Shown here: in pieces, positions 24,893 through 33,339 of the stretch
Layout: each line of letters begins with the position of its first letter
Position numbering within the stretch: position 1 is the first letter of the stretch
Assembly (NCBI GenBank): GCA_015179125.1
Contig: WHVA01000085.1
Location: 62,001 to 126,000 of the forward strand
Source of the DNA: Gautieria morchelliformis
Lineage: Eukaryota; Basidiomycota; Agaricomycetes; Gomphales; Gomphaceae
DNA length: 64,000 nucleotides
Direction of reading: 5' to 3'
The notes under the pieces: model-generated
Database searches by the model: none
What the model was told of the DNA's origin: nothing
The model's input: the letters and a program-made list of their open reading frames with translations, nothing else
Program-made: the position numbers and the translations under genes

Positions 24893-24952
24893 CAGGGGAT
24901 GGACATTGATCCGTCAATGTCCACAATGTGAGCAACGGCCCTGAGACAGGGG
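24893..24952. other. Left remnant of an older insertion, unidentified
   Basis: Sequence between the last photolyase codon seen (RILQ) and the LTR belongs to neither. With 31194-31404 it forms a block of about 270 bp, much longer than the host's usual introns, into which the retrotransposon inserted. The source is unknown. Confidence 0.45.
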
Positions 24953-25432
24953 TGTCAGGGGACACCCTGTTTTCCATTTCCAGTTCCGACACCACACCCA
25001 GTTCCGACTCCATTTCCGACTCCGCTTCCGGTTCCGATTCCATCTCCGCATCCGCTTTCGGGAACGATTCCGCTTCTGGGAGAACTTCCACCAGTTCCAT
25101 TCGCCTTGCCAGTTCCACTCCAATTTCCGACTTCCGCCCCGGAACAGTGTCGGAAATCAAGCGACTCGCATAATAGGTGGCATCAAGGGTCGATCAAGGG
25201 TCAGGGGGATGCAGGGTTGATGGCGGGTGCCAAGCGTTGTCCCTGGCTGCGCAGCGTAGTATAATACGGGCTCGCTGACATTGGGGGTCCTTAGACTTTT
25301 CTCTTTGGATTTCCCCTTGTCAGGTGAGAACCCCCTCTCTTGTATGCTCTGTTCATTTATACATACTTTGGATTTCCCCTTGTCAGTTGTGTGGTAGTGT
25401 GATCTCCACGACTAGCCAGGGTTGCCCTTACA
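24953..25432 (+). repeat. 5' LTR, 480 bp
   Basis: TG...CA-bounded long terminal repeat. A TATA-like motif (AGTATAATAC) near 25258-25267 may be the promoter. A 20-bp-scale direct repeat, TTTGGATTTCCCCTTGTCAG, occurs twice (about 25304 and 25368). The pentamer TTCCG and its complement CGGAA occur ten times, mostly in the first 200 bp. Confidence 0.95.
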
Positions 25433-25619
25433 GCAGAAAAGTCTCTCCCCTAGAGGACCGGCGGTCGTACTGCGCGTTGCATTCGCCATAGGTGCGTTCG
25501 GAATCGGAGACAGCGACTCGGAGATCGCAACCTCTTCCGCACATACAGCGTACGACAGCCCCTCTTCTTACGTCGAGCTCCCAACCCCGGAAATCCCGTC
25601 CCATATTTCCCCTTCCAAC

Positions 25620-26795
25620 ATGGATCCGGACGATCGTCTTCGGAATATGGAGGAGGAATTGACGCGGAACCGGATGAAGACCGACGCGATTGAAACAGCC
25701 TTACAAGCGATTTTGGCTAAGTTAGATATTCCACAAGGTGGTGGAAATGAAATGCTGGATGATCCGGATTTCGGAAAAGCGGAACTAGCGGAAAAGAGGA
25801 TGTCCGCGAAGTTAGCAAAGGTCAAACCCGCAACTCCGGCGGACTTTGACGGAGATCGGGAGAAGGGACGCGCATTCTTCAACACATGCAGCATCTACTT
25901 CGCAATTGTCGGAGACCTCTTTCCGAACGACCAGGCTCGGATTCACTGGACGTTGTCCTTTTTCAAATCGGACCGCGCAGCCCGTTTTGCAAACAAGGTG
26001 ATCCGACATGAAGCAAAGGGCAAGGGGAACTACTTCCGGGACTGGGACGCGTTCGAGAAAACATTTTCCGACCAGTTCTGCCCGAAAAACGAGCAGCTCA
26101 CAGCCCTTACAAAGCTCGAGGGGACGAGCTGGTACCAGGCCAAAGATCCGGTCGATGACTACATCGATCGCTTCCAGGAGCTCATCGACCTCGCGGAATA
26201 TGACGACGACAAGACGATCGTCATCAAATTCCGACGAGGACTTGATCCGACGCTCCAGAACCAAGTTGCGCTGCTTGGGGATGGGGCTCCGGATTTTGAT
26301 GACCCGGAAGGGTGGTACCAAGCTGCGCAGAAGGTTTCTCGGAACAGGGAGGCAAATGAGGCCTTCGTGGAGACGAGTCGGAACACGACACGCAGTTCCG
26401 CTCGTCCTACTCCACCTGTGCCAAAACCCGGAAGCGCATTCATTCCCACCCGGAAATTATTTCCGATGCTTGCTCCGCCTGCTCCTATTAGGAACCATAG
26501 CCCTCCTCCCTCGAAGAGTGGCCCTGCCCCGATGGATGTTGACCGCATGCGCGGAAAAGGCCACGGAACTATCACCTGCTTCCGCTGCCGACAACCAGGC
26601 CACTATGCTCGCGAGTGCCCCCAAGCCTTTGATATCCGGCTTATGACCACAGAGGAGAAACTCGAGATCCTTCCAGAGTTCCTCGCGCTTGCAGACATAA
26701 ACAGAGTGCCCACTGCGGAAGAACTTTCCGAAAATGCGGAACATGGTCTACCGGAAGCGGAAGATGCGTCGGATTTTGTGACACGCAGCGGGTGA
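25620..26795 (+). CDS. Retrotransposon Gag polyprotein
   Basis: The first in-frame ATG after the 5' LTR is at 25620 (MDPDDRLRNMEEEL), giving 391 residues. The frame is open farther upstream but has no ATG. A heptad-like N-terminal helix is followed by the capsid region (RIHWTLSFFKSDRAARFANK; DYIDRFQELIDLAEYDDDKT; IKFRRGLDPTLQNQV), which matches Ty3/Gypsy Gag. A single zinc knuckle of the CX2CX4HX4C type reads CFRCRQPGHYAREC, at about residues 318-331. The C-terminal tail overlaps pol. It forms the particle that packages element RNA. No disabling mutation is seen. Confidence 0.93.
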   Translation: MDPDDRLRNMEEELTRNRMKTDAIETALQAILAKLDIPQGGGNEMLDDPDFGKAELAEKRMSAKLAKVKPATPADFDGDREKGRAFFNTCSIYFAIVGDLFPNDQARIHWTLSFFKSDRAARFANKVIRHEAKGKGNYFRDWDAFEKTFSDQFCPKNEQLTALTKLEGTSWYQAKDPVDDYIDRFQELIDLAEYDDDKTIVIKFRRGLDPTLQNQVALLGDGAPDFDDPEGWYQAAQKVSRNREANEAFVETSRNTTRSSARPTPPVPKPGSAFIPTRKLFPMLAPPAPIRNHSPPPSKSGPAPMDVDRMRGKGHGTITCFRCRQPGHYARECPQAFDIRLMTTEEKLEILPEFLALADINRVPTAEELSENAEHGLPEAEDASDFVTRSG

Positions 26796-29700
26796 GATGT
26801 GTGCCCCTGCTGCCTGTACATAACCGGTTTGCCTGTCTTGAAGTAGAGAATGAAAAGCCCCCACTCCCCTCACTTCGTACAGACCCACCGGATAAAGTCA
26901 CACAAAAACCAAATCTGATACCCCATCCATCCCGCATCCGCCCTTGGGAGAGACGCCTTCCGAAGCGCTATGTTGTTGCTGCCACCCCTGGCCCCAAGTC
27001 ACTAGTCATTAAGGTGGAGATCCAGACGACAGATACGGCGGAAGTCAAATCCGGACCCGCCCTTGTCGATTGCGGGGCCACTGGTCAGTTTATGGACCGG
27101 GACTATGTGGAACGGAACCGACTGACCACGCGGAAGTTGCAACGTGCAATCCCGGTGTTCAATGTGGATGGAAGCCCCAATGAGGCAGGGTCCATCACGG
27201 AGATAGTGGACACAATTCTCCGCTACGATGGACACTCAGAACGCACTTCCTTTGCAGTCACCAGCCTGGGGAAGCAGGACATCATCCTCGGGTTTACCTG
27301 GCTTCAGGAGCACAACCCGGAGATCAATTGGCAGACTCGGAAGGTACTGATGAGTCGATGTCCAGCCAAGTGTCACATGTGCAGGTCGGAACTGCGGAAG
27401 GAGCGCCAGGAGCAGCGGAAGACCGAACGGCTCATACAGACATGTCGTTCTGGCCCCCATCCACTGCTTGCGGAAGAAGACTCGGAAGCGGAATTTGAAC
27501 CGGATCCCACTTCCAATTCCAATTCCAATTCCGATTCCGATGCCATCCGACTCGGCCCGGAAGACATTCTGGCAGAAGGGGAGCGCTTGCTGTACGTAAA
27601 CCTTCCGCCGGAAGCGGAACACATCCGCGCCACCGGAAATATTTCGCAACGCCTTGCTGAAGCCTCCAAGAGGCATGATAGAGTAGAGGCGGAAATTCCG
27701 GAGTACCTGCGAGAGTTCGAGGACGTCTTTTCCAAGGAGTCGTTTGATACCCTGCCTCCACGGAAGCTGTGGGACCACGCCATCGAGTTGGAGCCTGGGT
27801 CAAAGCCCACCAACTGCAAGGTCTACCCGCTGTCACCCAAGGAGCAGGTAGAGCTCGATGCGTTCCTTGCGGAAAACCTCCGTACAGGGAGGATCCGCCC
27901 CTCCAAGTCACCCATGGCATCTCCGGTGTTCTTCATCAAGAAGAAGGATGGCTCGCTCAGACTTGTGCAGGACTACCGGGCCTTGAATGCGATCACGATC
28001 AAGAACCGGTACCCCATTCCACTCATTTCCGAACTGATCACACAGCTCCGCGGGGCGAGGTACTTCACTAAGCTGGATGTCCGCTGGGGCTTCAACAATG
28101 TCCGGATCCGGGAGGGAGACGAGTGGAAGGCCGCATTCCGCACCAATCGAGGACTCTTTGAGCCACAGGTCATGTTCTTTGGCCTCACCAACAGTCCCGC
28201 CACATTCCAGACGATGATGAATGACATTTTCCGTGACATGATAGCAGAAGGGGTTGTCTGCGTCTACCTCGATGACATCCTCATTTTCACGAAAACAATG
28301 TCCGAACATCGGGAAGTCGTGCGGAGAGTGCTGGAACGGCTCCGGGAGTACAACCTGTGTCTCAAGCCAGAAAAGTGCGAATTTGAGCGGACGCGGATAG
28401 AGTATCTTGGGGTGATTGTGTCGGAGGGAAGGGTGGAAATGGACCCGGTCAAGGTTTCCGGTGTATCGGATTGGCCTGTGCCGCGGAACAAGAAGGAGGT
28501 CCAGTCCTTCATTGGGTTTGTCAATTTCTACCGGCGGTTCATCAAGGACTTCTCCTGCCACGCCCGCGCCCTCTTTGACCTCACCAAGAAGGAGGTTGGA
28601 TGGCCGTGGGGAGAGCCGGAACAGACTTCCTTTGACAAACTCAAGGAGCTGATCACTTCCGCCCCGGTCCTGATCTTTCCCGACGACTCTCGCCCTTATC
28701 GAGTCGAGGCGGATTCTTCCGACGCAGCTACCGGAGCGGTCTTGTCACAGCAGTCATCGGAAGATGGTGGGGGGTGGCATCCGATTGCCTTCTTCTCTAA
28801 GAGCCTTAGTCCGGTCGAGCGGAACTATGAGATCCATGACAAGGAGATGCTGGCAATCATCCGAGCGCTGGAGGAGTGGCGACACTTCCTCGAGGGTGCT
28901 CTATGCCCTTTTGAGATCTGGACAGACCACAAGAACCTCGAGTATTTCCGCACGTCTAAGAAGCTGAACCGACGACAAGCACGGTGGTCCCTACACCTGT
29001 CCCGGTTTGACTTCATGCTCCACCACCGCCCCGGCCGCACCATGGGCAAGCCCGATGCCCTATCCCGCCGCGCGGATCACGGAAGCGGAAGTGGAGACAA
29101 CGCGGATATGACACTGCTCCACCCAAGTCTCTTTGCAATCCGTGCCCTAGAAGGAGTAACTGCAGTTGGGGCGGAAGCGGAAATGCTCCGGGATATCCGG
29201 AGGCAGTACCGGAATGGAGAGAAGGAGGAGTCGGTGGTGAAGGCAGTGGAGGAACTCCGGAAGGGGCACTCACGGTTTGTACGGGCAGCGGAATGGTCGG
29301 AACGTGATGGACTGCTCCACTTCAGAGGCAAGGTCTATGTTCCGGGTGGGGCGGACCTCCGCCGTCGCATCGTGTCCCAGCACCATGACACACGGGTCGC
29401 TGGGCATGCTGGCAGGTGGAAGACGCTGGAGTTAGTGGCTCGGAATTACTGGTGGCCTCAGATGTCCCGCTACATCGGACAGTACGTGAAGACGTGTGAC
29501 CTTTGTCTCCGAACCAAAGCGCAACGACGTCCGCCCGTCGGAGAACTTGTTCCGCTCCCGATTCCCGAATCCCGCTGGGACACCATCAGTGTCGACTTCA
29601 TCGTTGAACTCCCAGAGTCTCATGGCTACGACGCGATCATGAACGTCGTGGATTCGGTGAGCAAGGTGTCCCACTTCATTCCGACGCACACGACGATCAC

Positions 29701-30934
29701 AGCCCTCGGAGCGGCCCGCCTGTTCCTTGCACATGTCTGGAAGTTGCATGGGCTCCCGAAGCAAGTCGTTTCCGACCGAGGTCCGCAGTTTGTCGCGGAA
29801 CTGACTCGGGAGCTCTACCGCCTGCTCGGCATAAAGCTGGCTACCACCACAGCGTACCATCCGCAGGGTGACGGACAGACGGAACGGGTCAATCAGGAGT
29901 TGGAGCAATATCTCCGCCTCTTTGTCAATGAGAGGCAGGATGACTGGGATGAGTTACTTCCGCTGGCGGAATTCCAATACAACAACCATGTCCATTCCGC
30001 CACGCAACAGACTCCCTTCATGCTTGACTCCGGACGACACCCGCGGATGGGCTTCGAACCACGCCAGGCTGACTCCCGACTCGAGACGGTCAATGAGTTC
30101 CGAGACCGCATGGACTCCACCCTTTCGGAAGCCAAGTCGGCCCTTGCGAAGGCCAAGGATGACATGGCAAGGTACTACAACCGACGCCGGGTTCCTGCCC
30201 CAGAGTACCAAGTTGGAGACAAGGTGTACCTAGATGCAAGTGACATCCGCACCACACGCCCTTCGCAGAAGCTTGCCCACCGCTACCTTGGGCCCTTCAC
30301 AGTGACGCGGAGGGTTGGACGGAATGCATACCGCCTCCGACTTCCGATGTCCATGTCCCGCCTCCACCCCGTCTTCAACGTGGTGAAGTTACTCCCTATG
30401 CTTGAGGACCCAATTCCACGTCGGAAGGCTCATCCGCCACCTCCGCCAGAAATTGTAGATGGGGAAGAGCACTACGTGGTGGAACGGATCCTGGACAGCC
30501 GGTTTGTGCGAGGACGACTCCAATTCCTCGTGAAATGGGAAGGGTATGGGTACGAGGAGAATTCGTGGGTCCCGGAGCAAGATGTTTCCGCTCCCGACAA
30601 ACTCCGGGAGTTCTATAGGACACATCCAGGTGCCCCTCGCCGAATCCGCTCGCTGGCATTTCAATCCCTTGTGTCCCGTGCTTCGAGGACGCAGCACGCT
30701 AGAGGGGGGGTGATGTCAGGGGACACCCTGTTTTCCATTTCCAGTTCCGACACCACACCCAGTTCCGACTCCATTTCCGACTCCGCTTCCGGTTCCGATT
30801 CCATCTCCGCATCCGCTTTCGGGAACGATTCCGCTTCTGGGAGAACTTCCACCAGTTCCATTCGCCTTGCCAGTTCCACTCCAATTTCCGACTTCCGCCC
30901 CGGAACAGTGTCGGAAATCAAGCGACTCGCATAA
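26792..30934 (+). CDS. Retrotransposon Pol polyprotein (PR-RT-RH-IN-chromodomain)
   Basis: The frame is -1 relative to gag and open from 26633; 26792 is a GTG codon at the gag stop, not a proven start. The first ATG lies inside the protease, after its catalytic Asp, so Pol is probably made by frameshifting or another recoding step. Order: protease LVDCGATGQF; reverse transcriptase with KLDVRWGFNNVRI and the catalytic VCVYLDDILIF; RNase H starting RVEADSSDAATGAVL; integrase with the HHCC zinc site (HHDTRVAGHAG ... CDLCLRTKA), the catalytic DDE triad (SVDFIVELP, VVSDRGPQF, GQTERVNQELE) and GPF-type module LGPFTVTRRVG; and chromodomain VERILDSRFVRGRLQFLVKW. The last 73 codons lie in the 3' LTR and encode a Ser/Asp-rich tail. 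All catalytic residues are present. Confidence 0.93.
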   Translation: MRCVPLLPVHNRFACLEVENEKPPLPSLRTDPPDKVTQKPNLIPHPSRIRPWERRLPKRYVVAATPGPKSLVIKVEIQTTDTAEVKSGPALVDCGATGQFMDRDYVERNRLTTRKLQRAIPVFNVDGSPNEAGSITEIVDTILRYDGHSERTSFAVTSLGKQDIILGFTWLQEHNPEINWQTRKVLMSRCPAKCHMCRSELRKERQEQRKTERLIQTCRSGPHPLLAEEDSEAEFEPDPTSNSNSNSDSDAIRLGPEDILAEGERLLYVNLPPEAEHIRATGNISQRLAEASKRHDRVEAEIPEYLREFEDVFSKESFDTLPPRKLWDHAIELEPGSKPTNCKVYPLSPKEQVELDAFLAENLRTGRIRPSKSPMASPVFFIKKKDGSLRLVQDYRALNAITIKNRYPIPLISELITQLRGARYFTKLDVRWGFNNVRIREGDEWKAAFRTNRGLFEPQVMFFGLTNSPATFQTMMNDIFRDMIAEGVVCVYLDDILIFTKTMSEHREVVRRVLERLREYNLCLKPEKCEFERTRIEYLGVIVSEGRVEMDPVKVSGVSDWPVPRNKKEVQSFIGFVNFYRRFIKDFSCHARALFDLTKKEVGWPWGEPEQTSFDKLKELITSAPVLIFPDDSRPYRVEADSSDAATGAVLSQQSSEDGGGWHPIAFFSKSLSPVERNYEIHDKEMLAIIRALEEWRHFLEGALCPFEIWTDHKNLEYFRTSKKLNRRQARWSLHLSRFDFMLHHRPGRTMGKPDALSRRADHGSGSGDNADMTLLHPSLFAIRALEGVTAVGAEAEMLRDIRRQYRNGEKEESVVKAVEELRKGHSRFVRAAEWSERDGLLHFRGKVYVPGGADLRRRIVSQHHDTRVAGHAGRWKTLELVARNYWWPQMSRYIGQYVKTCDLCLRTKAQRRPPVGELVPLPIPESRWDTISVDFIVELPESHGYDAIMNVVDSVSKVSHFIPTHTTITALGAARLFLAHVWKLHGLPKQVVSDRGPQFVAELTRELYRLLGIKLATTTAYHPQGDGQTERVNQELEQYLRLFVNERQDDWDELLPLAEFQYNNHVHSATQQTPFMLDSGRHPRMGFEPRQADSRLETVNEFRDRMDSTLSEAKSALAKAKDDMARYYNRRRVPAPEYQVGDKVYLDASDIRTTRPSQKLAHRYLGPFTVTRRVGRNAYRLRLPMSMSRLHPVFNVVKLLPMLEDPIPRRKAHPPPPPEIVDGEEHYVVERILDSRFVRGRLQFLVKWEGYGYEENSWVPEQDVSAPDKLREFYRTHPGAPRRIRSLAFQSLVSRASRTQHARGGVMSGDTLFSISSSDTTPSSDSISDSASGSDSISASAFGNDSASGRTSTSSIRLASSTPISDFRPGTVSEIKRLA
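30701..30713 (+). other. Polypurine tract
   Basis: AGAGGGGGGG followed by TGA lies directly before the 3' LTR, where plus-strand DNA synthesis is primed. It is also coding: it specifies RGGVM within the pol frame. Confidence 0.8.
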
Positions 30935-31193
30935 TAGGTGGCATCAAGGGTCGATCAAGGGTCAGGGGGATGCAGGGTTGATGGCGGGTGCCAAGCGTTG
31001 TCCCTGGCTGCGCAGCGTAGTATAATACGGGCTCGCTGACATTGGGGGTCCTTAGACTTTTCTCTTTGGATTTCCCCTTGTCAGGTGAGAACCCCCTCTC
31101 TTGTATGCTCTGTTCATTTATACATACTTTGGATTTCCCCTTGTCAGTTGTGTGGTAGTGTGATCTCCACGACTAGCCAGGGTTGCCCTTACA
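30714..31193 (+). repeat. 3' LTR, 480 bp
   Basis: Apparently identical to 24953-25432 by side-by-side reading. It holds the end of the pol frame (stop TAA 30932-30934). It is followed by the target duplication AGGGG at 31194-31198. Confidence 0.95.
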
Positions 31194-31404
31194 AGGGGGC
31201 CGCAGATATTCCCCATGCTCCAGTAGACCAGGAGCACTGGATGATCGTGGGATGGGAGGACACCCTCGCCATCGTCCACCTGGACGATTGCGCAACGTGC
31301 GTGGACTACACCGCGCACTTAAGGGCCGTGACAGGCACCCGCAAGGTCAAATTGCGGGACGCCATTTTTCATCGATATTCGCTCGTATTTCTGCTGACGT
31401 GGCA
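31194..31404. other. Right remnant of an older insertion, unidentified
   Basis: This continues the foreign block at 24893-24952. It is GC-richer than the photolyase sequence around it and has an open forward frame including HWMIVGWEDTLAIVHLDDCA and VDYTAHLRAVTGTRKVKL. I do not recognise it; it may be a piece of another transposon or a gene fragment. Confidence 0.45.
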
Positions 31405-33139
31405 ACCAAGTCCTCTCTTGCTAAACTTCACATTCCTCTATATGTTACCACTGTTCGGCTCTTTGTTCCCAACAAGGTTGTTTCCTTAGCCTCCGAATAG
31501 AAGTCAAACCCCATCTTCGCGAACGTAGAGTACGAAGTGGACGAGCTAAGGAGAGACATGGATACTCTGAGCCTCTGCAGACAGAGCGGCATGAGCTGTA
31601 TTTTTACTAGTGACAGGTGCATCGTGGAGCCCGGGGCTCTGAAGACAAAGCAGAACAAGTCATACACCGTGTTTTCGCCGTGGTGGAAGAACTGGTTGCC
31701 AACCTTGCATGACCACCCGCAATATTTAGAAGAGTCTCCAGCTCCAGCCCTCAATGCGAAGGCGATTCGCGACTCGCCGGAAATTTCCACTGATTTTCAA
31801 CACCCGTGCCTCCTCCTGTTGGTGGGTTTGAGTGCATCGACAAAGACAAAATGGAAGAATTGTGGCCTGCTGGGATAGATGCTGCCTTGAAGGTTTCCGA
31901 GTGTCGTCCTTGAGCACCAGTGACCATTCCACAGGTACTGCGGAAATTCTTGTAAACGAAAGCATGTAAGTGCCAGATTGGAGATTCCTCTCCTTTATTC
32001 GACAGCGCCGAGGGGTCGACAAAAGAAGCTGTTTCGCTAAATACGCGGAGGACAGAAATCGAGCTGACTCTTGACTCTAGTTCTCGTCTCAAGTGACTAT
32101 AGTCTGTTATTCTCCGACCTTGAGGTGGAGTTGTTGAACCAGACCCAATCCTTACCTATCGTCTGGCGTCATCTCAGCCAGAGAGTGCGTTCGTCAGACA
32201 CTACAGCTGACAGGAGCAGAAGGTAAAAATTGGGCGGGATAATGGAACAGGCATGTGGGCGCAAGAAGTTGGTAGGTCACAATCCTGAAAAATCTACTCT
32301 GGATAGACTCACCTGAATTTTTCGAAGCTTGGCGCGATTTCTATACGCAAGTCATCTCTGCGTTTTCCAGGGTCTCCATGGGTCGCTCATACTTGGAAAG
32401 ACTATGGTTCGATGGGAGACAAACGAGGAGCACCTGCAAGCCTGGAAGGACGGTAAGACGGGGATCCCGGTTGTCGATGCGGCCATGAGACAATTAAACA
32501 CACAAGGTAAGAGCAAGCCGTTGCATGGCAGCTAGGAAGCATAGTCGACCATCCAAGGGCACAACACTAGGACTATGGCTGAGGATCAACCCCCTTACTA
32601 GCACTCCATTGCCAGCCACCATTGTTGGATGCCAACTTATCACCTGTTAGAATGGTATGGCCAGAGTCGAGAGTTGGCTTACCGTCGATTAATTTATCCA
32701 CCAAGTACTGACCACATCGATAGAGTGAGATCTAAAATACACCCAATGTGGTGACGGGTTTACCTTTTTCCCTAACCTCCAGTCAAGTATGAGGTCTTTG
32801 GTGAGGAACATCGCCACTAGTCATCCTGCATCGGTTATGCATCCACCTTGTACCAAAGCTCACCAACCCTTCAGTTTCAGCATTTTCAATCCCTTGCTAC
32901 AGAGCGAGAATAGAAGGTCAGCTATAATGCTGCGAATTATCTCAGATCTCTGAAATGACCTACGCAAGCTAAGAGGAAAGGGTGTATGTCTGCACTGCTG
33001 GAGCTGGCAACGATATTTAAACAAGGTAGCCATTCATGAGCCATACAGCCACATGCCCAAGGCCGATTTTGGCAAGCTGGGTTATTTAGAGCCGATAGTC
33101 TTTCATAAAAAAGTGAAAGATAGGGCCATTCGAAGGTAG
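31405..33139 (+). pseudogene. Class I DNA photolyase, 3' part of a broken gene
   Basis: The photolyase resumes as SSLAKLHIPLYVTT, then NVEYEVDELRRDMDTL, KCIVEPG-type block (here RCIVEPGALKTKQNKSYTVF), LEESPAPALNAKAIRDS, FECIDKDKMEELWPAGIDAA, SGVISARECVRQ, WRDFYTQVISAFSRVSMG and AWKDGKTGIPVVDAAMRQLN. These pieces lie in different frames: breaks occur near 31797, 32030-32080, 32230 and 32400, and a TAA interrupts the chain at 31953-31955. Between 32574 and 32875 the segment is on the opposite strand. The plus strand then resumes with FSIFNPLLQSE and ends KADFGKLGYLEPIVFHKKVK, with a stop at 33137-33139. The FAD/DNA-binding domain is therefore destroyed. Confidence 0.88.
32574..32875 (-). pseudogene. 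Inverted internal segment of the photolyase remnant
   Basis: On the minus strand this stretch reads WMHNRCRM, then LVAMFLTKDLILDWRLGKK, an intron, [11 protein letters not shown], a second intron, and [20 protein letters not shown]. This is exactly the photolyase segment that should lie between AAMRQLNTQ (plus strand, ends about 32507) and FSIFNP (plus strand, from 32876). The left junction falls inside the former codon for the Tyr of the PYF motif; the right junction falls in an intron. Limits are good to about 10 bp. Confidence 0.85.
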
Positions 33140-33339
33140 GCAGTACTACTTATCGTCAAAGGGTCATCATATTCTTTACTTATTCAATGGGCTATTCCAG
33201 ATATAAGAATGTTGGTGAGCTGTAAGCAAGTAGGTCAACACAATGTGATGAAACCTATCTTGTTTGTATTCTCATTTCATTGTTCTACCTGACATGACAC
33301 TTCTGAGAGTAGAAATTAAAAATGTGACCTTGATCGAGT

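Larger units (their letters stand above)
24953..31193 (+). mobile_element. Complete Ty3/Gypsy LTR retrotransposon, chromovirus type
   Basis: A 6,241-bp element flanked by the direct repeat AGGGG (24948-24952 and 31194-31198), the target duplication left by integration. Both LTRs are 480 bp, begin TGTCAG and end TTACA, and look identical along their whole length. Inside are gag, then pol with protease, reverse transcriptase, RNase H, integrase and a C-terminal chromodomain, in the Ty3/Gypsy order. Both frames are open from end to end. A purine tract (AGAGGGGGGG) precedes the 3' LTR. No TGG-type tRNA primer site is seen directly at the inner edge of the 5' LTR. The element lies in the same direction as the photolyase remnant. 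It appears recent and possibly still active. Confidence 0.97.

Noticed and set aside
24804..25160. Minus-strand Glu-rich frame in the 5' LTR
   Set aside because: It recurs in the 3' LTR as the complement of the Ser/Asp-rich pol tail, so it is a shadow of TTCCG repetition.
25433..25450. tRNA primer-binding site at the 5' LTR edge
   Set aside because: The sequence GCAGAAAAGTCTCTCC does not begin with TGG and I cannot pair it to a tRNA 3' end by eye.
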